Notes: generated from the sequence alone by a model not told the origin. Positions 42,140 to 51,034 are shown, counted from the stretch's first letter. The stretch is 64,000 bases of DNA from Clostridiales bacterium (GCA_003533505.1 DQGD01000001.1:43210-107209); one strand, 5' to 3'. Program-made: numbers and translations.

Positions 42140-44044
42140 TCACTCCAGAGTTTTAAGCGAGTCGTTCATGTCGATTTTTTTGATTTTCGGGAACAGCAGG
42201 AGGAATACCAGCGCGACGAACGCGAGCGTAACTCCTGCGGTGATAAGGTACGAATACCACTTTATCATCGTAACGCTGCCGAAGTCCAGGTACTCGAACA
42301 AGAACCAGCACAGTCCGAAGCCCAGCGGCAAGCCGAGGATTACGCCGAACAGCGCCATAATCGCGACTTCGCGGTAGATGTATCCCGCAACCTCGCCGTA
42401 ATAGTACCCGAGCACCTCGAGCGTGGCGATTTCGCGCTTTCTTTCGCCGATGTTAAGGTTGGTCAGGTTGTAGACGACGAGCACGGCGAGCGCCGCAGCG
42501 AACAGTATCACGACGAACGAAATCAGCTCGAACGTGTCCGCAAAACCGGCTATCTTCGTCGCGTCGGGGTTAAGCGACACGTCGCGCAGTCCGAAGCCTG
42601 CGAGCACCAGCGCGGTGGAACCGGCGACGGAGATTACGGTCATCAGAAGATGGCGGACGTAGCGGAAGATATTGCGGTAGGTCGACTTGTAGCGGAACGA
42701 CATTCGCTTCCAAATAAAGGGAACGTGCTCGAGGAAAACCTTTTTGCCGGGCTTTGGCGCGCGCGGACGCAATAGTTCCGCAGGCTTCGAGCGCAGGCAG
42801 TTTGCAATCGAATATGCGGTGACGGCTATTACCGCCGCCGTCATTATCACGGCGAAAATCACGCCCTCCTCGAAGTGCAGTCCCATCGCAAGCTCGGGGA
42901 AGAAGAATGTCGCGTTGAACGCCGGAAAAATGGCTATCGGCAGCACCCACGAGCCCAAAAAGATGCCCAGAAGCGCGCCTATCAGGCAGCAGATGAGCGC
43001 GAATCCGACATACTTCATCGCGATAAGCCCGTTGCCGTAACCGAGCGTGCGGTAACAGGCAATCACGGGACGCTCCTCTTCTATGAGCCGCGTCATGGTG
43101 GTCAGCACCACCAGCGCCACGACTGCGATGAAGAACGCCGGAAAAATCAGGCTGATTACGTCTATTTTCTTGGCGTAATTATCGGTGAGCGCGAGGCTGT
43201 AGCTCTCCTTTTCGGTGAGCACCGCCACTTTGTCCTCGCCGAACGCGTCCTCGATTTTCGATTTCGCGGCGGCGGTTGCGGCGGCGTACTCGTCGGTGAA
43301 AACTCCCGTTCCCGACAGCCCCGACAGTCTGACGTAGACGTCGGTTACGGGCGGCTCGAGCTCGATGACCGCGCCGAGCTCGGGAATAACGTAGGGTATC
43401 TTTACGGGGAAAACCGCGGTGTTTATATAAACTATCAATTCCAGCGGATTTTCGTCGACGTCCGGCTCCTCTATCTTGGTGAAGTTAAGCGGATTTGCGA
43501 CGCTCGCCGTGACTTTCGCCGTCTTTTTCTCGCCGAACAGCGTGAGAGTGAGCTCGTCGCCTATGGCTACGGGCGTTTTGGTATTGTTTTGGTAGCGGTC
43601 GATTGCGATTTCGCCGTTCTTTTCGGGCAAGGCTCCGTCCTCGAGCGTTATCGGATTGACGGCTAAATCGAATTTCGGCAGCAGGTAAACTCGCGCGTTG
43701 TACTCCTTGCCGCCGCCGTCCGTCACCTTGATTGTTTCGGTCGACGTAGTGTCAAACGCGGAAAACGCGACTGCTTCCTCTACGCCCTCGATGTTTTTAA
43801 GCTTGGCTATTTCGTCGTTGTCCTCGCTCGTCGAAAAGCCCGTTTCCGACTTGCACTTGACAATTAAATTCGCGCCGCCGCGCCGCAGAAACTCGTCGGA
43901 AATCGTGTCCTTGTATATCGGCGAAAGCGCGCCGAGACCCGCGACGAACGCCACGCCCAGAAAGACGACGGCGGTTATCGCGATAAACCTCGCAAAATTA
44001 CTCTTTATCGTGCGGAACACGGTTTTTGAAAACGTCTTTTTCAT
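42140..44044 (-). CDS. ABC transporter permease, FtsX/MacB-like
   Basis: 634 residues. TM1 near residues 20-45 (FARFIAITAVVFLGVAFVAG), a large extracytoplasmic domain (about 45-285), then three TM segments (about 290-410), a loop and a second FtsX-type trio: LLMTVISVAGSTALVLAGFG, VVILFAAALAVLVVYNL and ALFGVILGLPLGFGLCWF. NLTNLNIGERKREIATLEVLGY is the FtsX signature. Exports lipids or peptides or acts in envelope stress in relatives. ATG 44044 overlaps the ATPase stop by one base. Confidence 0.9.
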   Translation of the reverse strand: MKKTFSKTVFRTIKSNFARFIAITAVVFLGVAFVAGLGALSPIYKDTISDEFLRRGGANLIVKCKSETGFSTSEDNDEIAKLKNIEGVEEAVAFSAFDTTSTETIKVTDGGGKEYNARVYLLPKFDLAVNPITLEDGALPEKNGEIAIDRYQNNTKTPVAIGDELTLTLFGEKKTAKVTASVANPLNFTKIEEPDVDENPLELIVYINTAVFPVKIPYVIPELGAVIELEPPVTDVYVRLSGLSGTGVFTDEYAAATAAAKSKIEDAFGEDKVAVLTEKESYSLALTDNYAKKIDVISLIFPAFFIAVVALVVLTTMTRLIEEERPVIACYRTLGYGNGLIAMKYVGFALICCLIGALLGIFLGSWVLPIAIFPAFNATFFFPELAMGLHFEEGVIFAVIMTAAVIAVTAYSIANCLRSKPAELLRPRAPKPGKKVFLEHVPFIWKRMSFRYKSTYRNIFRYVRHLLMTVISVAGSTALVLAGFGLRDVSLNPDATKIAGFADTFELISFVVILFAAALAVLVVYNLTNLNIGERKREIATLEVLGYYYGEVAGYIYREVAIMALFGVILGLPLGFGLCWFLFEYLDFGSVTMIKWYSYLITAGVTLAFVALVFLLLFPKIKKIDMNDSLKTLE

Positions 44045-44754
44045 TACCACTCAATCTCCGCGACGGGTTTGGGCTCGGCGTTGATTTCCACTCTGTCCGC
44101 CTTGCCGTTCTTGATATAAATCACCTTGTCCGCCATGTCCTTGAGCGCGGCGTTGTGAGTGACTATTATGACCGTCTTGTTTTCTTCCCTGCACATGTCC
44201 TGAAGCAGCTGCAAAATCCTCTTGCCCGTTTCGTAGTCGAGCGCGCCCGTGGGCTCGTCGCAAAGAAGCAGTCGCGGATTTTTCGCCACGGCGCGCGCAA
44301 TGGATACGCGCTGTTGTTCGCCGCCCGAGAGCTGAGCCGGGAAATTGTTCATGCGTTCGCGAAGTCCCACGCGCTCCATTACGTCCTCGGGGCGTTTGGC
44401 TTCGGGGCAAAGCTCGACCGCTAGCTCGATGTTCTCTATCGCGGTAAGATTGGGCATAAGGTTATAGAACTGAAACACAAAGCCCACCTTTGTCCTGCGG
44501 TACCGCGTCAGTTCCCTTGCCGACATTCCCGTAAGGTTTTCGCCGTCGATGACGAGCTCGCCGCTCGTGACCCCGTCCATGCCGCCCATAAGGTTCAAAA
44601 GCGTGGTCTTGCCGGCGCCGCTGGGACCTAAGATTACCACAAACTCGCCCTCGTTCACCTCGAAGCTGAGGTTGTCGACGGCGCGCACCTCGCCCACTCC
44701 GCTCTTGTATACCTTGCTCACGTTGCTCGCAACTATGATTGCTTTTTCGCTCAT
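44044..44754 (-). CDS. ABC transporter ATPase, MacB/LolD-like
   Basis: 236 residues. Walker A ILGPSGAGKTTLLNLMGG, Q-loop FVFQFYNLMP, signature QLSGGEQQRVSIARAVA, Walker B RLLLCDEPTGALD and H-loop IIVTHNAALKDMAD. GGAGG before ATG 44754. Forms a two-gene operon with the FtsX-like permease; no periplasmic adaptor gene is adjacent, which fits Gram-positive peptide exporters or bacitracin-type sensors. Consensus promoter at 44793. Confidence 0.94.
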   Translation of the reverse strand: MSEKAIIVASNVSKVYKSGVGEVRAVDNLSFEVNEGEFVVILGPSGAGKTTLLNLMGGMDGVTSGELVIDGENLTGMSARELTRYRRTKVGFVFQFYNLMPNLTAIENIELAVELCPEAKRPEDVMERVGLRERMNNFPAQLSGGEQQRVSIARAVAKNPRLLLCDEPTGALDYETGKRILQLLQDMCREENKTVIIVTHNAALKDMADKVIYIKNGKADRVEINAEPKPVAEIEW

Positions 44755-44792
44755 GGCTTGTCCTCCGTGCCCTAAGGTTGTTTTTCACATCA

Positions 44793-44822
44793 ATTATACC
44801 CGAAAGTTTATGCCATTGTCAA
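44793..44822 (-). promoter_or_regulatory. Promoter of the ABC exporter operon
   Basis: Minus strand TTGACA (44822-44817), 18-base spacer, TATAAT (44798-44793), about 40 bases before the ATPase start. Confidence 0.8.
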
Positions 44823-44917
44823 CACTTAGCGGCAAAAGTAATGCCGCCTAAAAATAAAAATTTCGCGAAAATTATACGTTTTCACGGAATTTTTCAGACA
44901 ATCCACCAATATTATAG

Positions 44918-45205
44918 TTACTTCAACTCTCTTAAAAAATTTTCAAACGCCGCTTTTTGCCTCGCCGTCAGCGAATCGATCGACAATCTGTCGTATTTTC
45001 CGTCGACGCTGAAAAAGTCCCGTAAAGTAATGCCGAGCGCGTCGCACAAATATCCCAGATATTCAACCGTGGGACACTTTCTTCCGGCTTCTATGTCGCT
45101 GATGTATGTAGGCGAAATTCCCGCCAAATTTGCCAAAGCGTTTTTCGTCAACTTTTTCTCTTCCCGCAATACCGTTACTCTTGCGCCGACTTCTTTTGCC
45201 GGCAT
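44918..45205 (-). CDS. XRE-family transcriptional regulator
   Basis: 95 residues from ATG 45205 (AGAGGTG 7 bases upstream; a GTG at 45214 is an alternative). HTH_3 domain: VTVLREEKKLTKNALANLAGISPTYISDIEAGRKCPTVEYL; a short C-terminal helix DGKYDRLSIDSLTARQKAAF. Divergent from the two-TM/nuclease pair. The 150-base spacer holds AACTATAGTT in its own leader and ATTGT-N4-ACAAT over the partner's -35, so it probably represses both sides. AT-rich and unlike neighbouring core genes. Confidence 0.88.
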   Translation of the reverse strand: MPAKEVGARVTVLREEKKLTKNALANLAGISPTYISDIEAGRKCPTVEYLGYLCDALGITLRDFFSVDGKYDRLSIDSLTARQKAAFENFLRELK

Positions 45206-45222
45206 TGCTTTCACCTCTTATA

Positions 45223-45232
45223 AACTATAGTT
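45223..45232. promoter_or_regulatory. Palindrome AACTATAGTT in the XRE leader
   Basis: A perfect 10-base palindrome just downstream of the minus-strand -10 box TATACT (45240-45235). A candidate autoregulatory operator. Confidence 0.45.
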
Positions 45233-45268
45233 ATAGTATAGAGGACTTTCGATTATTATAATTAAACT

Positions 45269-45303
45269 ATTGTATTGACAATGCAACACTATGGTGCTAT
45301 AAT
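45269..45303 (+). promoter_or_regulatory. Consensus promoter and candidate operator of the two-TM/nuclease pair
   Basis: TTGACA (45275-45280), 17 bases, TATAAT (45298-45303): full consensus. The -35 lies inside an inverted repeat, ATTGT (45269-45273), 4 bases, ACAAT (45278-45282), so an XRE dimer bound there would cover it. A strong but repressible promoter is inferred. Confidence 0.75.
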
Positions 45304-45356
45304 ATGTAAACAATAGCATAAACATTTAACTAATATGAAAATAAGAGGCGATTGTG

Positions 45357-45656
45357 ATGAAAAAGGATAAAGGCACATCAATAGAAACATATTTATTTTT
45401 ATTCTCTTTAACACTATTGATTTTAACGGTTATTGCAATGATTGTTATGAGATTACTGAATGCTTATTTTACCGAAAACATAGTTGATATATTACCTGAA
45501 AAAGCAAGTCGGTTTCTTCATTTTTCAGCAATATGGAGTACTATCGAATTACCTCTGTTCGGAGTACTCACTATACTCGCGTTTTTAACTTATGACATCA
45601 GAATACGTTTTAACGAAACAAAGAAAACGAAGCAATATTTCCGACACAAAAAATAA
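45357..45656 (+). CDS. Small two-TM membrane protein
   Basis: 99 residues from ATG 45357 (GAGG 8 bases upstream). Two hydrophobic segments, about 12-36 (YLFLFSLTLLILTVIAMIVM) and 62-80 (LPLFGVLTILAFLTY), with a short loop holding ENIVDILPEKASRFLHFSA. The C-terminal tail is Lys/Arg-rich (RIRFNETKKTKQYFRHKK) and likely cytoplasmic. No family recognised. Co-transcribed with the nuclease gene 22 bases downstream. It might be a membrane effector, anchor or immunity component; there is no direct evidence. Confidence 0.75.
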   Translation: MKKDKGTSIETYLFLFSLTLLILTVIAMIVMRLLNAYFTENIVDILPEKASRFLHFSAIWSTIELPLFGVLTILAFLTYDIRIRFNETKKTKQYFRHKK

Positions 45657-45678
45657 TTCCACACAAGGAGAATAATCG

Positions 45679-46929
45679 TTGACAAGCGAAGCCAAAAACG
45701 ATACTGATAAGAAAACGGAATCGATAAGAAAGTTTTTACTTGACATTGACTGCCTGAACGCACTTAATCCATGGAAATACGGCGTTAATTTTTTTGAAAT
45801 TTCGGGCATTATAAGCAAAGAAATCAAGCATAGCAAAGTTCTGGCATGGTTATTCGACGCAAACGGCAATCACGGTATGTCGGATAATATTATACGAAAA
45901 TTTCTTCAACGCGTAATTGCCGATAACGTTTGTGAAATAAATGACGATAACATTACCGACGTAATCGACATATCTTTAATGGATTTTTCGTCGTTTACTG
46001 TTAAAACCGAATACCGGAACATAGATATTTTGCTGGTTTCCGAACGCGAACGCACCGTTATCGTAATAGAAAATAAAGTTTACGCCGGGGAACGCACGGA
46101 CGGCAGCGACGGCGGTCAATTAAAAAAATATTCCGATATTATCGCCTGCGAATACTCGGGATATCGCAAAATGTTCGTATTCCTCACTCGCGAAGGCGAC
46201 GCGCCGTCAGATTTTCGCAACTGGTATTCGGCTGATTATTCAATGATAGCGGATATAGCGGAACAAATTTTATCGGAATACGAAAACATACAAACGGACG
46301 TAAAAATCATCGTTTTACATTACGTAAAAACGTTAAGGAGAAATCTGATAGTGGACAAACGACTTCAGGAAATTTGTAAAGAAATCTATAATAAACACAG
46401 AGAGGCACTTGACCTTATTTACGACAATCGCCCGGATAACGTTTCCGAAATCGCGGAAACCGCGTCTGCCCTTATCGTCGAAAACGGGAGCGCACTGGGG
46501 CTGAAAATCCTTGACGACATTAGTACAAAAAAACGCGTTCGTTTTACTTCCGATTTTATAAACGCTTACGTTCCTGAAACCGACGATACTTCGTTCGGGT
46601 GGCACACCGGTCACGGTTTTTTATACGATCTGGAATGTAAAGACGTTTGGATAGGATTCAGCGCATACGTTCTTAACGATAGCGACGATGTTTGTAACAA
46701 AATTTACGAATTTACGCAAGACAAGTATAAACGTTACGGCATTAAACGTTCGACTAAGTTGTACCGTCAAACCGTCGCGTTTCGATATACATTGCTCGTC
46801 AAAGACGAAATTGCGGCTTATGACGACGTTTTTTCCGACAAAAATGTTAAAAGAAAGTTGGAAAACGAAATAAATCTGCTCATTAAAAAAATTGCCGAAT
46901 TTGAAAGCGATCTGAAAAACTTTTTATAG
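45679..46929 (+). CDS. PD-(D/E)XK superfamily nuclease-like protein (PDDEXK_4-like)
   Basis: 416 residues from TTG 45679, supported by AAGGAG 8 bases upstream. N-terminal LALL-type helix region KEIKHSKVLAWLFDANGNHG, then the nuclease core: TEYRNIDILLVSERERTVIVIENKVYAGE with Asp (about 114), Glu and Lys of ExK (about 131-133), followed by GGQLKKYSDIIA, the QxxxY pattern of this superfamily. The C-terminal half (about 190-416) is helical with a beta piece (SFGWHTGHGFLYDLECKDVWIGF). Family members are mostly uncharacterised and often sit near defence or mobile genes. AT-rich. Confidence 0.8.
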   Translation: MTSEAKNDTDKKTESIRKFLLDIDCLNALNPWKYGVNFFEISGIISKEIKHSKVLAWLFDANGNHGMSDNIIRKFLQRVIADNVCEINDDNITDVIDISLMDFSSFTVKTEYRNIDILLVSERERTVIVIENKVYAGERTDGSDGGQLKKYSDIIACEYSGYRKMFVFLTREGDAPSDFRNWYSADYSMIADIAEQILSEYENIQTDVKIIVLHYVKTLRRNLIVDKRLQEICKEIYNKHREALDLIYDNRPDNVSEIAETASALIVENGSALGLKILDDISTKKRVRFTSDFINAYVPETDDTSFGWHTGHGFLYDLECKDVWIGFSAYVLNDSDDVCNKIYEFTQDKYKRYGIKRSTKLYRQTVAFRYTLLVKDEIAAYDDVFSDKNVKRKLENEINLLIKKIAEFESDLKNFL

Positions 46930-46943
46930 AATTTGATATTACT

Positions 46944-46977
46944 AAAGCGCGCGATTTTTTTTGTCGCGCGCTTTTTA
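46944..46977 (+). terminator. Terminator of the nuclease unit
   Basis: AAAGCGCGCGA (46944-46954) and TCGCGCGCTTT (46964-46974), T-rich loop and T tail; 15 bases after the stop. Confidence 0.9.
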
Positions 46978-46984
46978 AGGCTGA

Positions 46985-47220
46985 TTACTTGTTCCGTGTC
47001 GGGGATTCCACGCGCTCGGGTTCCCTCGCGCTCTGAATGACGGGAAAAGTGCGTTTGATTAACAATCCCTCAGTCGCTACGCGACAGCTCCCTTTACGCA
47101 AGGAAGCCTTTTTTAAAGTTACATTTAAAATAAAACGATACCTTTGCGTTTTACCTCGTCATTCAGAGGAGCAACGGCATTGTTTTAAGCAAAAAAACAA
47201 TGCCGTTGCGACGTGGAATC
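46985..47220. repeat. Dispersed repeat cluster (three partial copies)
   Basis: No gene seen. 46998-47048: a type-A element in inverted orientation (GATTCCACGCG ... CTCTGAATGACG). 47064-47112: a type-B element in inverted orientation (AATCCCTCAGTCGCTACGC ... CTCCCTTTACGC). 47155-47220: another type A with a 16-bp perfect hairpin, GCAACGGCATTGTTTT (47171-47186)/AAAACAATGCCGTTGC (47194-47209), replacing its centre. Confidence 0.65.
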
Positions 47221-47275
47221 CCATACTGTGAGAGTTCTATTTATCCTTATAAAATTTCCTTTACTCTGTCCCGTG

Positions 47276-49129
47276 TTACGCTTTTCTTATCCACACGAGC
47301 ATGTCGGACGAGCCGCGATTGGCGAACGCGAAGTAGGGAATAAACTTGATGCGGACGGACTCGTAACCAGACTTGTCGGCGGTGAAGTACAGGGCTTTTT
47401 GCGCCTTGTCTTTGAGTCCGTCGACGGTTATCGAGTAGAAGCCGTGAAAGTCTTTTTCGAGCGTTGCACCCTCGGCTGCCACCGGAGAAACGGACAGTCT
47501 GCCCAGCCTCTCGCCGTTGTCCGCACCCTCGACGCAGTACACCAGCGGACCGTAGGTAAGCGCGATTTTGCCGTTGTCGGCGGAAACAAGCGGATTTGCC
47601 GCGACGAACACGGGCTTTATGTTAAAGTCGAGCTCGAGCGTGAACGACTTGCATACCATAAACTCGGCGTAACCGTCCTTAATGGTGACGGCGGCTTCCT
47701 TGCCGTCGAGCCGAGCCGAAACCTTTTCGCTCCACTCGGGCACGCGGACGGAAATCTTTTTCGCCGCATAATCCTTTGAAGAAACGGTCGCTTTGCCGTC
47801 AATCGCGTAGTTTTCGGCGATTTCGATTGTGCCGAGCGCGGTCTTTGCCACCGACGAAACGTACTGCTCGACGGTGATTTCGCCGTTGTCGACGGCAAGG
47901 ATTACGTCGGCGAGCTCGCCGAAAATACGGTTGATATTGGGCGGACAGCACGAACAGCCGAACACCTCCAGCCTCTCGGTAATGGGCAGGCGTTCGCGCT
48001 TGTACTCGGGCACGGCAACCTCGCGGCCATGCTCGTGAAGAGCGATTTCCAGCGGATTCTCGTAGAAGAACGCTTTGCCGGCAAGGTCGGTGGAAGAAAG
48101 CAGCGAATTGTACATCACGCGCTCGACGAGCGCGCCGAACTTCGCGTCCTTTTTCATCTCGCGCATGCGGAGCGCAAAGAGAATAAATGCGATTGCGCAG
48201 CAGCTCTCCGAGTATGCCGTGGGATTGGGAAGGTCATACGGCACGGTAAAACTCTCGGTGCGGAAGGTCGAGCCCACGCCGCCCGTAATGTACATTTTGC
48301 GGTTTACGATGTCGTCGAACACCGCGTCGAGATTGGCGTAAAGCTTCTCGTCTTTCTCCTCCATCGCCAGATCGGCAACGCCGCTGTAAAGGTAAAGCGC
48401 GCGCACGCTGTGACCGTTGGCTTCGCGAAGGTGATAAATATCCACGTCGTCCTGCGCGCCGTAGGGGTTGTTGTCGTAAATCGTTTTCTCACCGCACAAT
48501 CCGCGATTGACGAGGAAGAATTTAGCCATGTCGAAGTATTTTTTGTTGCCCGTATGACGATAAAGCTTCATGAGCGCAAGCTCGATTTCCTCATGACCGG
48601 GCGTAGTGAAGCTCGCCGTCTTTTCCTCGATAAACGCGCGGTAAATGCAGTCGCAGTATTTCTCCATTACTTTGAGAAATTTATCCTTACGGGTGGCGCG
48701 GTCGTAGGCTATCGCCGCTTCGATAAGGTGTCCCGCGCAGTACAGCTCGTGGTGGTTTCTGTCCTTAAAAATCTCGTCGGGCGTGATTTGCTGGTGGTAG
48801 GAATTGAGATAACCGTTGTCGCGCTGAGCCGCCGCCATGCAGTCGACGAGCTCGTCGATAAACGCCTCGTTGTCCTTTTGCGACTCGCGGTCGTGCTCGA
48901 TAAGGTACGCTACGCCCTCAATCCACTTCGCCGCGTCCGAATCGTAAAAATAATGCAGCTGCCTGCCGTTTTTCAGGTAGTTGAATCTCAGTGCGTCAAA
49001 GCGCGCGCTCTCCTCGAATTTGTTTCTGACAGCCGCTATCGACACGTTTTTGTTCAACTCGTAGCGCTTCTTCCAAAATCCGTCCGTAAGCGTTACGTCG
49101 CGAAACGATACGATTTTATTGTTTTCCAT
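47276..49129 (-). CDS. GH127 beta-L-arabinofuranosidase (DUF1680)
   Basis: 617 residues, typical length. (alpha/alpha)6 barrel with NGYLNSYHQ, RNHHELYCAGHLIEAAIAY, GHEEIELALMKLYRHTG and HSVRALYLYSGVADLA. The zinc-thiolate site is visible as YSESCCAIAF (Glu and Cys, about 305-307) and GCSCCPPNINR (Cys pair, about 388-392, including the nucleophile). Family enzymes release beta-L-arabinofuranose from arabino-oligosaccharides with a Cys nucleophile. No signal peptide, so cytoplasmic. AAGGAG 8 bases before ATG 49129. Divergent from an AraC regulator and probably induced by arabinose-type sugars (inference). Confidence 0.93.
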   Translation of the reverse strand: MENNKIVSFRDVTLTDGFWKKRYELNKNVSIAAVRNKFEESARFDALRFNYLKNGRQLHYFYDSDAAKWIEGVAYLIEHDRESQKDNEAFIDELVDCMAAAQRDNGYLNSYHQQITPDEIFKDRNHHELYCAGHLIEAAIAYDRATRKDKFLKVMEKYCDCIYRAFIEEKTASFTTPGHEEIELALMKLYRHTGNKKYFDMAKFFLVNRGLCGEKTIYDNNPYGAQDDVDIYHLREANGHSVRALYLYSGVADLAMEEKDEKLYANLDAVFDDIVNRKMYITGGVGSTFRTESFTVPYDLPNPTAYSESCCAIAFILFALRMREMKKDAKFGALVERVMYNSLLSSTDLAGKAFFYENPLEIALHEHGREVAVPEYKRERLPITERLEVFGCSCCPPNINRIFGELADVILAVDNGEITVEQYVSSVAKTALGTIEIAENYAIDGKATVSSKDYAAKKISVRVPEWSEKVSARLDGKEAAVTIKDGYAEFMVCKSFTLELDFNIKPVFVAANPLVSADNGKIALTYGPLVYCVEGADNGERLGRLSVSPVAAEGATLEKDFHGFYSITVDGLKDKAQKALYFTADKSGYESVRIKFIPYFAFANRGSSDMLVWIRKA

Positions 49130-49148
49130 ATTTTCCGCTCCTTTTCGG

Positions 49149-49177
49149 TTGATTTTATGCTTAAAGTATATTATAAT
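49149..49177 (+). promoter_or_regulatory. Promoter of the AraC regulator next to GH127
   Basis: TTGATT (49149-49154), 17-base spacer, TATAAT (49172-49177). It overlaps the opposing GH127 promoter by 13 bases. Confidence 0.65.
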
Positions 49178-49193
49178 ATCCTCGAATTGGCAA
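49165..49193 (-). promoter_or_regulatory. Promoter of GH127
   Basis: Minus strand TTGCCA (49193-49188), 17-base spacer, TATACT (49170-49165). Face-to-face overlap with the araC promoter means the two cannot be occupied at once. Confidence 0.65.
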
Positions 49194-49212
49194 TGAGAAA
49201 ATCCCGTATAAG

Positions 49213-49983
49213 GTGAGAAAATCCGACTTGATTACGCTTGACGACAAAACTATCGAATACAATTACTCGGGGCTGTTCGACACCGACAAGCCCTGGATTC
49301 ACGGCGCGATAACGCTGGACACCTACGAAATCATACTCGTCGCGGCAGGAAAAGTGCATATACGCGAGGGCAGCCGCGAATACGAGCTTGCGCCCGGGGA
49401 GCTAATCGTGCTTGCGCCGGGCGTCGAGCATGCCGGCACGAGGGAAAGCCGAGGGCACACGTCGTTTTATTGGCTGCACTTCTTTATGCCGAGCGGCAAG
49501 CCGTTCTTCCCCAAAACCGCCACACCGCACGGCGGCGAGCGCGCCCTCCGCGAAATCATGCACTACGCTCGCTATGACACAGGGTTAGCCGAGGTCGCGC
49601 TGATGAAGTTTTTGCTGGGGCTTTCTGCGCCCGAAAAGCGCGGAAACAAACTCGCACACGAAGTGGACGAGTATATTCGCGCAAACGCGCCTTTCCGTGT
49701 GACGGCGAAAAGCACAGCCGCGCAGTTCGGTTTTTCCGCCGATTATCTGTCGAGAATATATCGCCGCGAGTTCGGAGTAGACCTTAAAAGCGGCATTATA
49801 CGGCATCAGCTCGACTACGCCGAGTCGCTATTGATAAACACCGACTACACGATAAAAGAAATAGCCGCGGCGTGCGGCTTCGAGGACGAAAACAACTTCG
49901 TCAAATTCTTCGGCTATCACGAAAACACTACCCCGTCGCTGTTCCGCAACAAGTTCTTCTATTTGCACATGAACGCAAAATAA
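49213..49983 (+). CDS. AraC-family regulator of GH127
   Basis: 256 residues from GTG 49213. Cupin sensor domain (DTYEIILVAAGKVHIREGSREYELAPGELIVLAPGVEHAG), then two HTHs: VTAKSTAAQFGFSADYLSRIYRREFGVDL and TIKEIAAACGFEDENNFVKFFGYHENTTP. An upstream 7-codon reading frame (ATG 49192, MRKSRIR) ends in TGA overlapping the GTG, and both starts encode MRKS through a repeated GAGAAAATCC. Either a coupled leader peptide or a duplicated start. Likely activates GH127 from overlapping promoters. Confidence 0.88.
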   Translation: MRKSDLITLDDKTIEYNYSGLFDTDKPWIHGAITLDTYEIILVAAGKVHIREGSREYELAPGELIVLAPGVEHAGTRESRGHTSFYWLHFFMPSGKPFFPKTATPHGGERALREIMHYARYDTGLAEVALMKFLLGLSAPEKRGNKLAHEVDEYIRANAPFRVTAKSTAAQFGFSADYLSRIYRREFGVDLKSGIIRHQLDYAESLLINTDYTIKEIAAACGFEDENNFVKFFGYHENTTPSLFRNKFFYLHMNAK

Positions 49984-50074
49984 CGGTTTTTCATATATAT
50001 GCGCACATTTGAATATGTGCAGTCGTGAAAGCGACGGCTTGTAGGGGCTCGCGCGAGGAAAATATCGCCGCGAG

Positions 50075-50644
50075 TTATCTTTTTATGGACGAAAAAATCT
50101 TTTTACGCAGCGTGCGGTCGTCGGGCAAGTCGTCGAGCTCCAGCGTGAGCATGCCCAGCCCCGCTCTTTCGGCGATACAACGCACTTTTTCGTCGCGGCG
50201 ACGGCGTTCCTCGCGCTTGTGGCTGGCGTCGTTCAGCTCGATAATCAGCACGGGGCGCAGGCTGAAGCGGTCGCACAGCGCAAAATCGACGATGCGAAAC
50301 AGCTCGTTGCGGTACGAACCGAAGTTTACCTTATCGACGAGCGAGGCGAGCGCTACCTGCGGAAAAATCGCGAAGTCGCCGCCGAGGCAACGCATAAGCC
50401 GCGCGTAAAGCTCGCGCTCGGGCGCGCTCATAAAGCTTTCTTTGACGGCATAGAGGTAATCCGCGTTGACGGGCTCTTCCTTTTTCTTCTGCGGAACGAG
50501 CAGCAGCGCAACCCCTAAAAGGAACAGGAGTATGCCGCCCACGCGCAGGTACATCACGGCTTGACCGCCTATCGCAAACGATAAGCCGAACAGTGTTGCT
50601 CCCAAGCCGATAATTATTAAGAAGTTAAGGTATTTCTTTTTCAT
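50075..50644 (-). CDS. DUF2726 protein with two TM segments
   Basis: 189 residues. Two hydrophobic segments (about 6-27 and 32-50) followed by a cytoplasmic domain. SAPERELYARLMRCLGGDFAIFPQVALASLVD, RIVDFALCDRFSLRPVLIIELNDASHKREERRRRDEKVR and AGLGMLTLELDDLP match DUF2726. That family is distantly related to restriction-endonuclease-like folds (Asp/Glu in VDFAL and IIELNDASH). Its function is not established; nuclease activity is possible. ATG 50644 has no obvious ribosome site. Stands alone. Confidence 0.82.
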   Translation of the reverse strand: MKKKYLNFLIIIGLGATLFGLSFAIGGQAVMYLRVGGILLFLLGVALLLVPQKKKEEPVNADYLYAVKESFMSAPERELYARLMRCLGGDFAIFPQVALASLVDKVNFGSYRNELFRIVDFALCDRFSLRPVLIIELNDASHKREERRRRDEKVRCIAERAGLGMLTLELDDLPDDRTLRKKIFSSIKR

Positions 50645-50997
50645 TGTCGTGTGCTTTTATGAAAACGTTTCACGGAATAAGCCGTCGGCCGACCGTCGCC
50701 GTCGGTTTCATTCTGTTGCTTTTGGAAAAAGGATTAGTCCTTTTCTCCCGCAGGCATTCCACGTCGCGAATTTCGCCCCCACCGGTGGGCTCTGTTCGCT
50801 CGCTCTGAATGACGTGGGAGAACGGAAAGTGCGCGTTGGGAATTATAAATGACAGCGAGGAGCTATCCCTATTCTTGCCTTATCCCTCGGGGGAGCCGAG
50901 TATGATAAAGGTTCCACGGCGCACTTATTAAAAGCCGGTTCTATAAGACCGTTTACGCCATTAGTATGCGTCCTATATCCATAAAGTCTGCGGATAG
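50645..50997. repeat. Gene-free spacer with a type-A repeat element
   Basis: No gene seen. 50746-50820 is an inverted type-A dispersed repeat (ATTCCACGTCGCGAATTTCG ... TTCGCTCGCTCTGAATGACG). 50850-50920 holds a degenerate type-B-like stretch (TATCCCTCGGGGGAGCCGAG). Confidence 0.6.
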
Positions 50998-51031
50998 AAA
51001 AAGCCCTCGGCAAAAGATGTCGAGGGGCTTG
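50998..51031 (-). terminator. Terminator of the rpmH-rnpA-yidD-yidC-jag unit
   Basis: Minus strand AAGCCCCTCGAC and GCCGAGGGCTT pair with one bulge and are followed by TTTTTC, just after the jag stop. Confidence 0.75.
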
Positions 51032-51034
51032 TTT

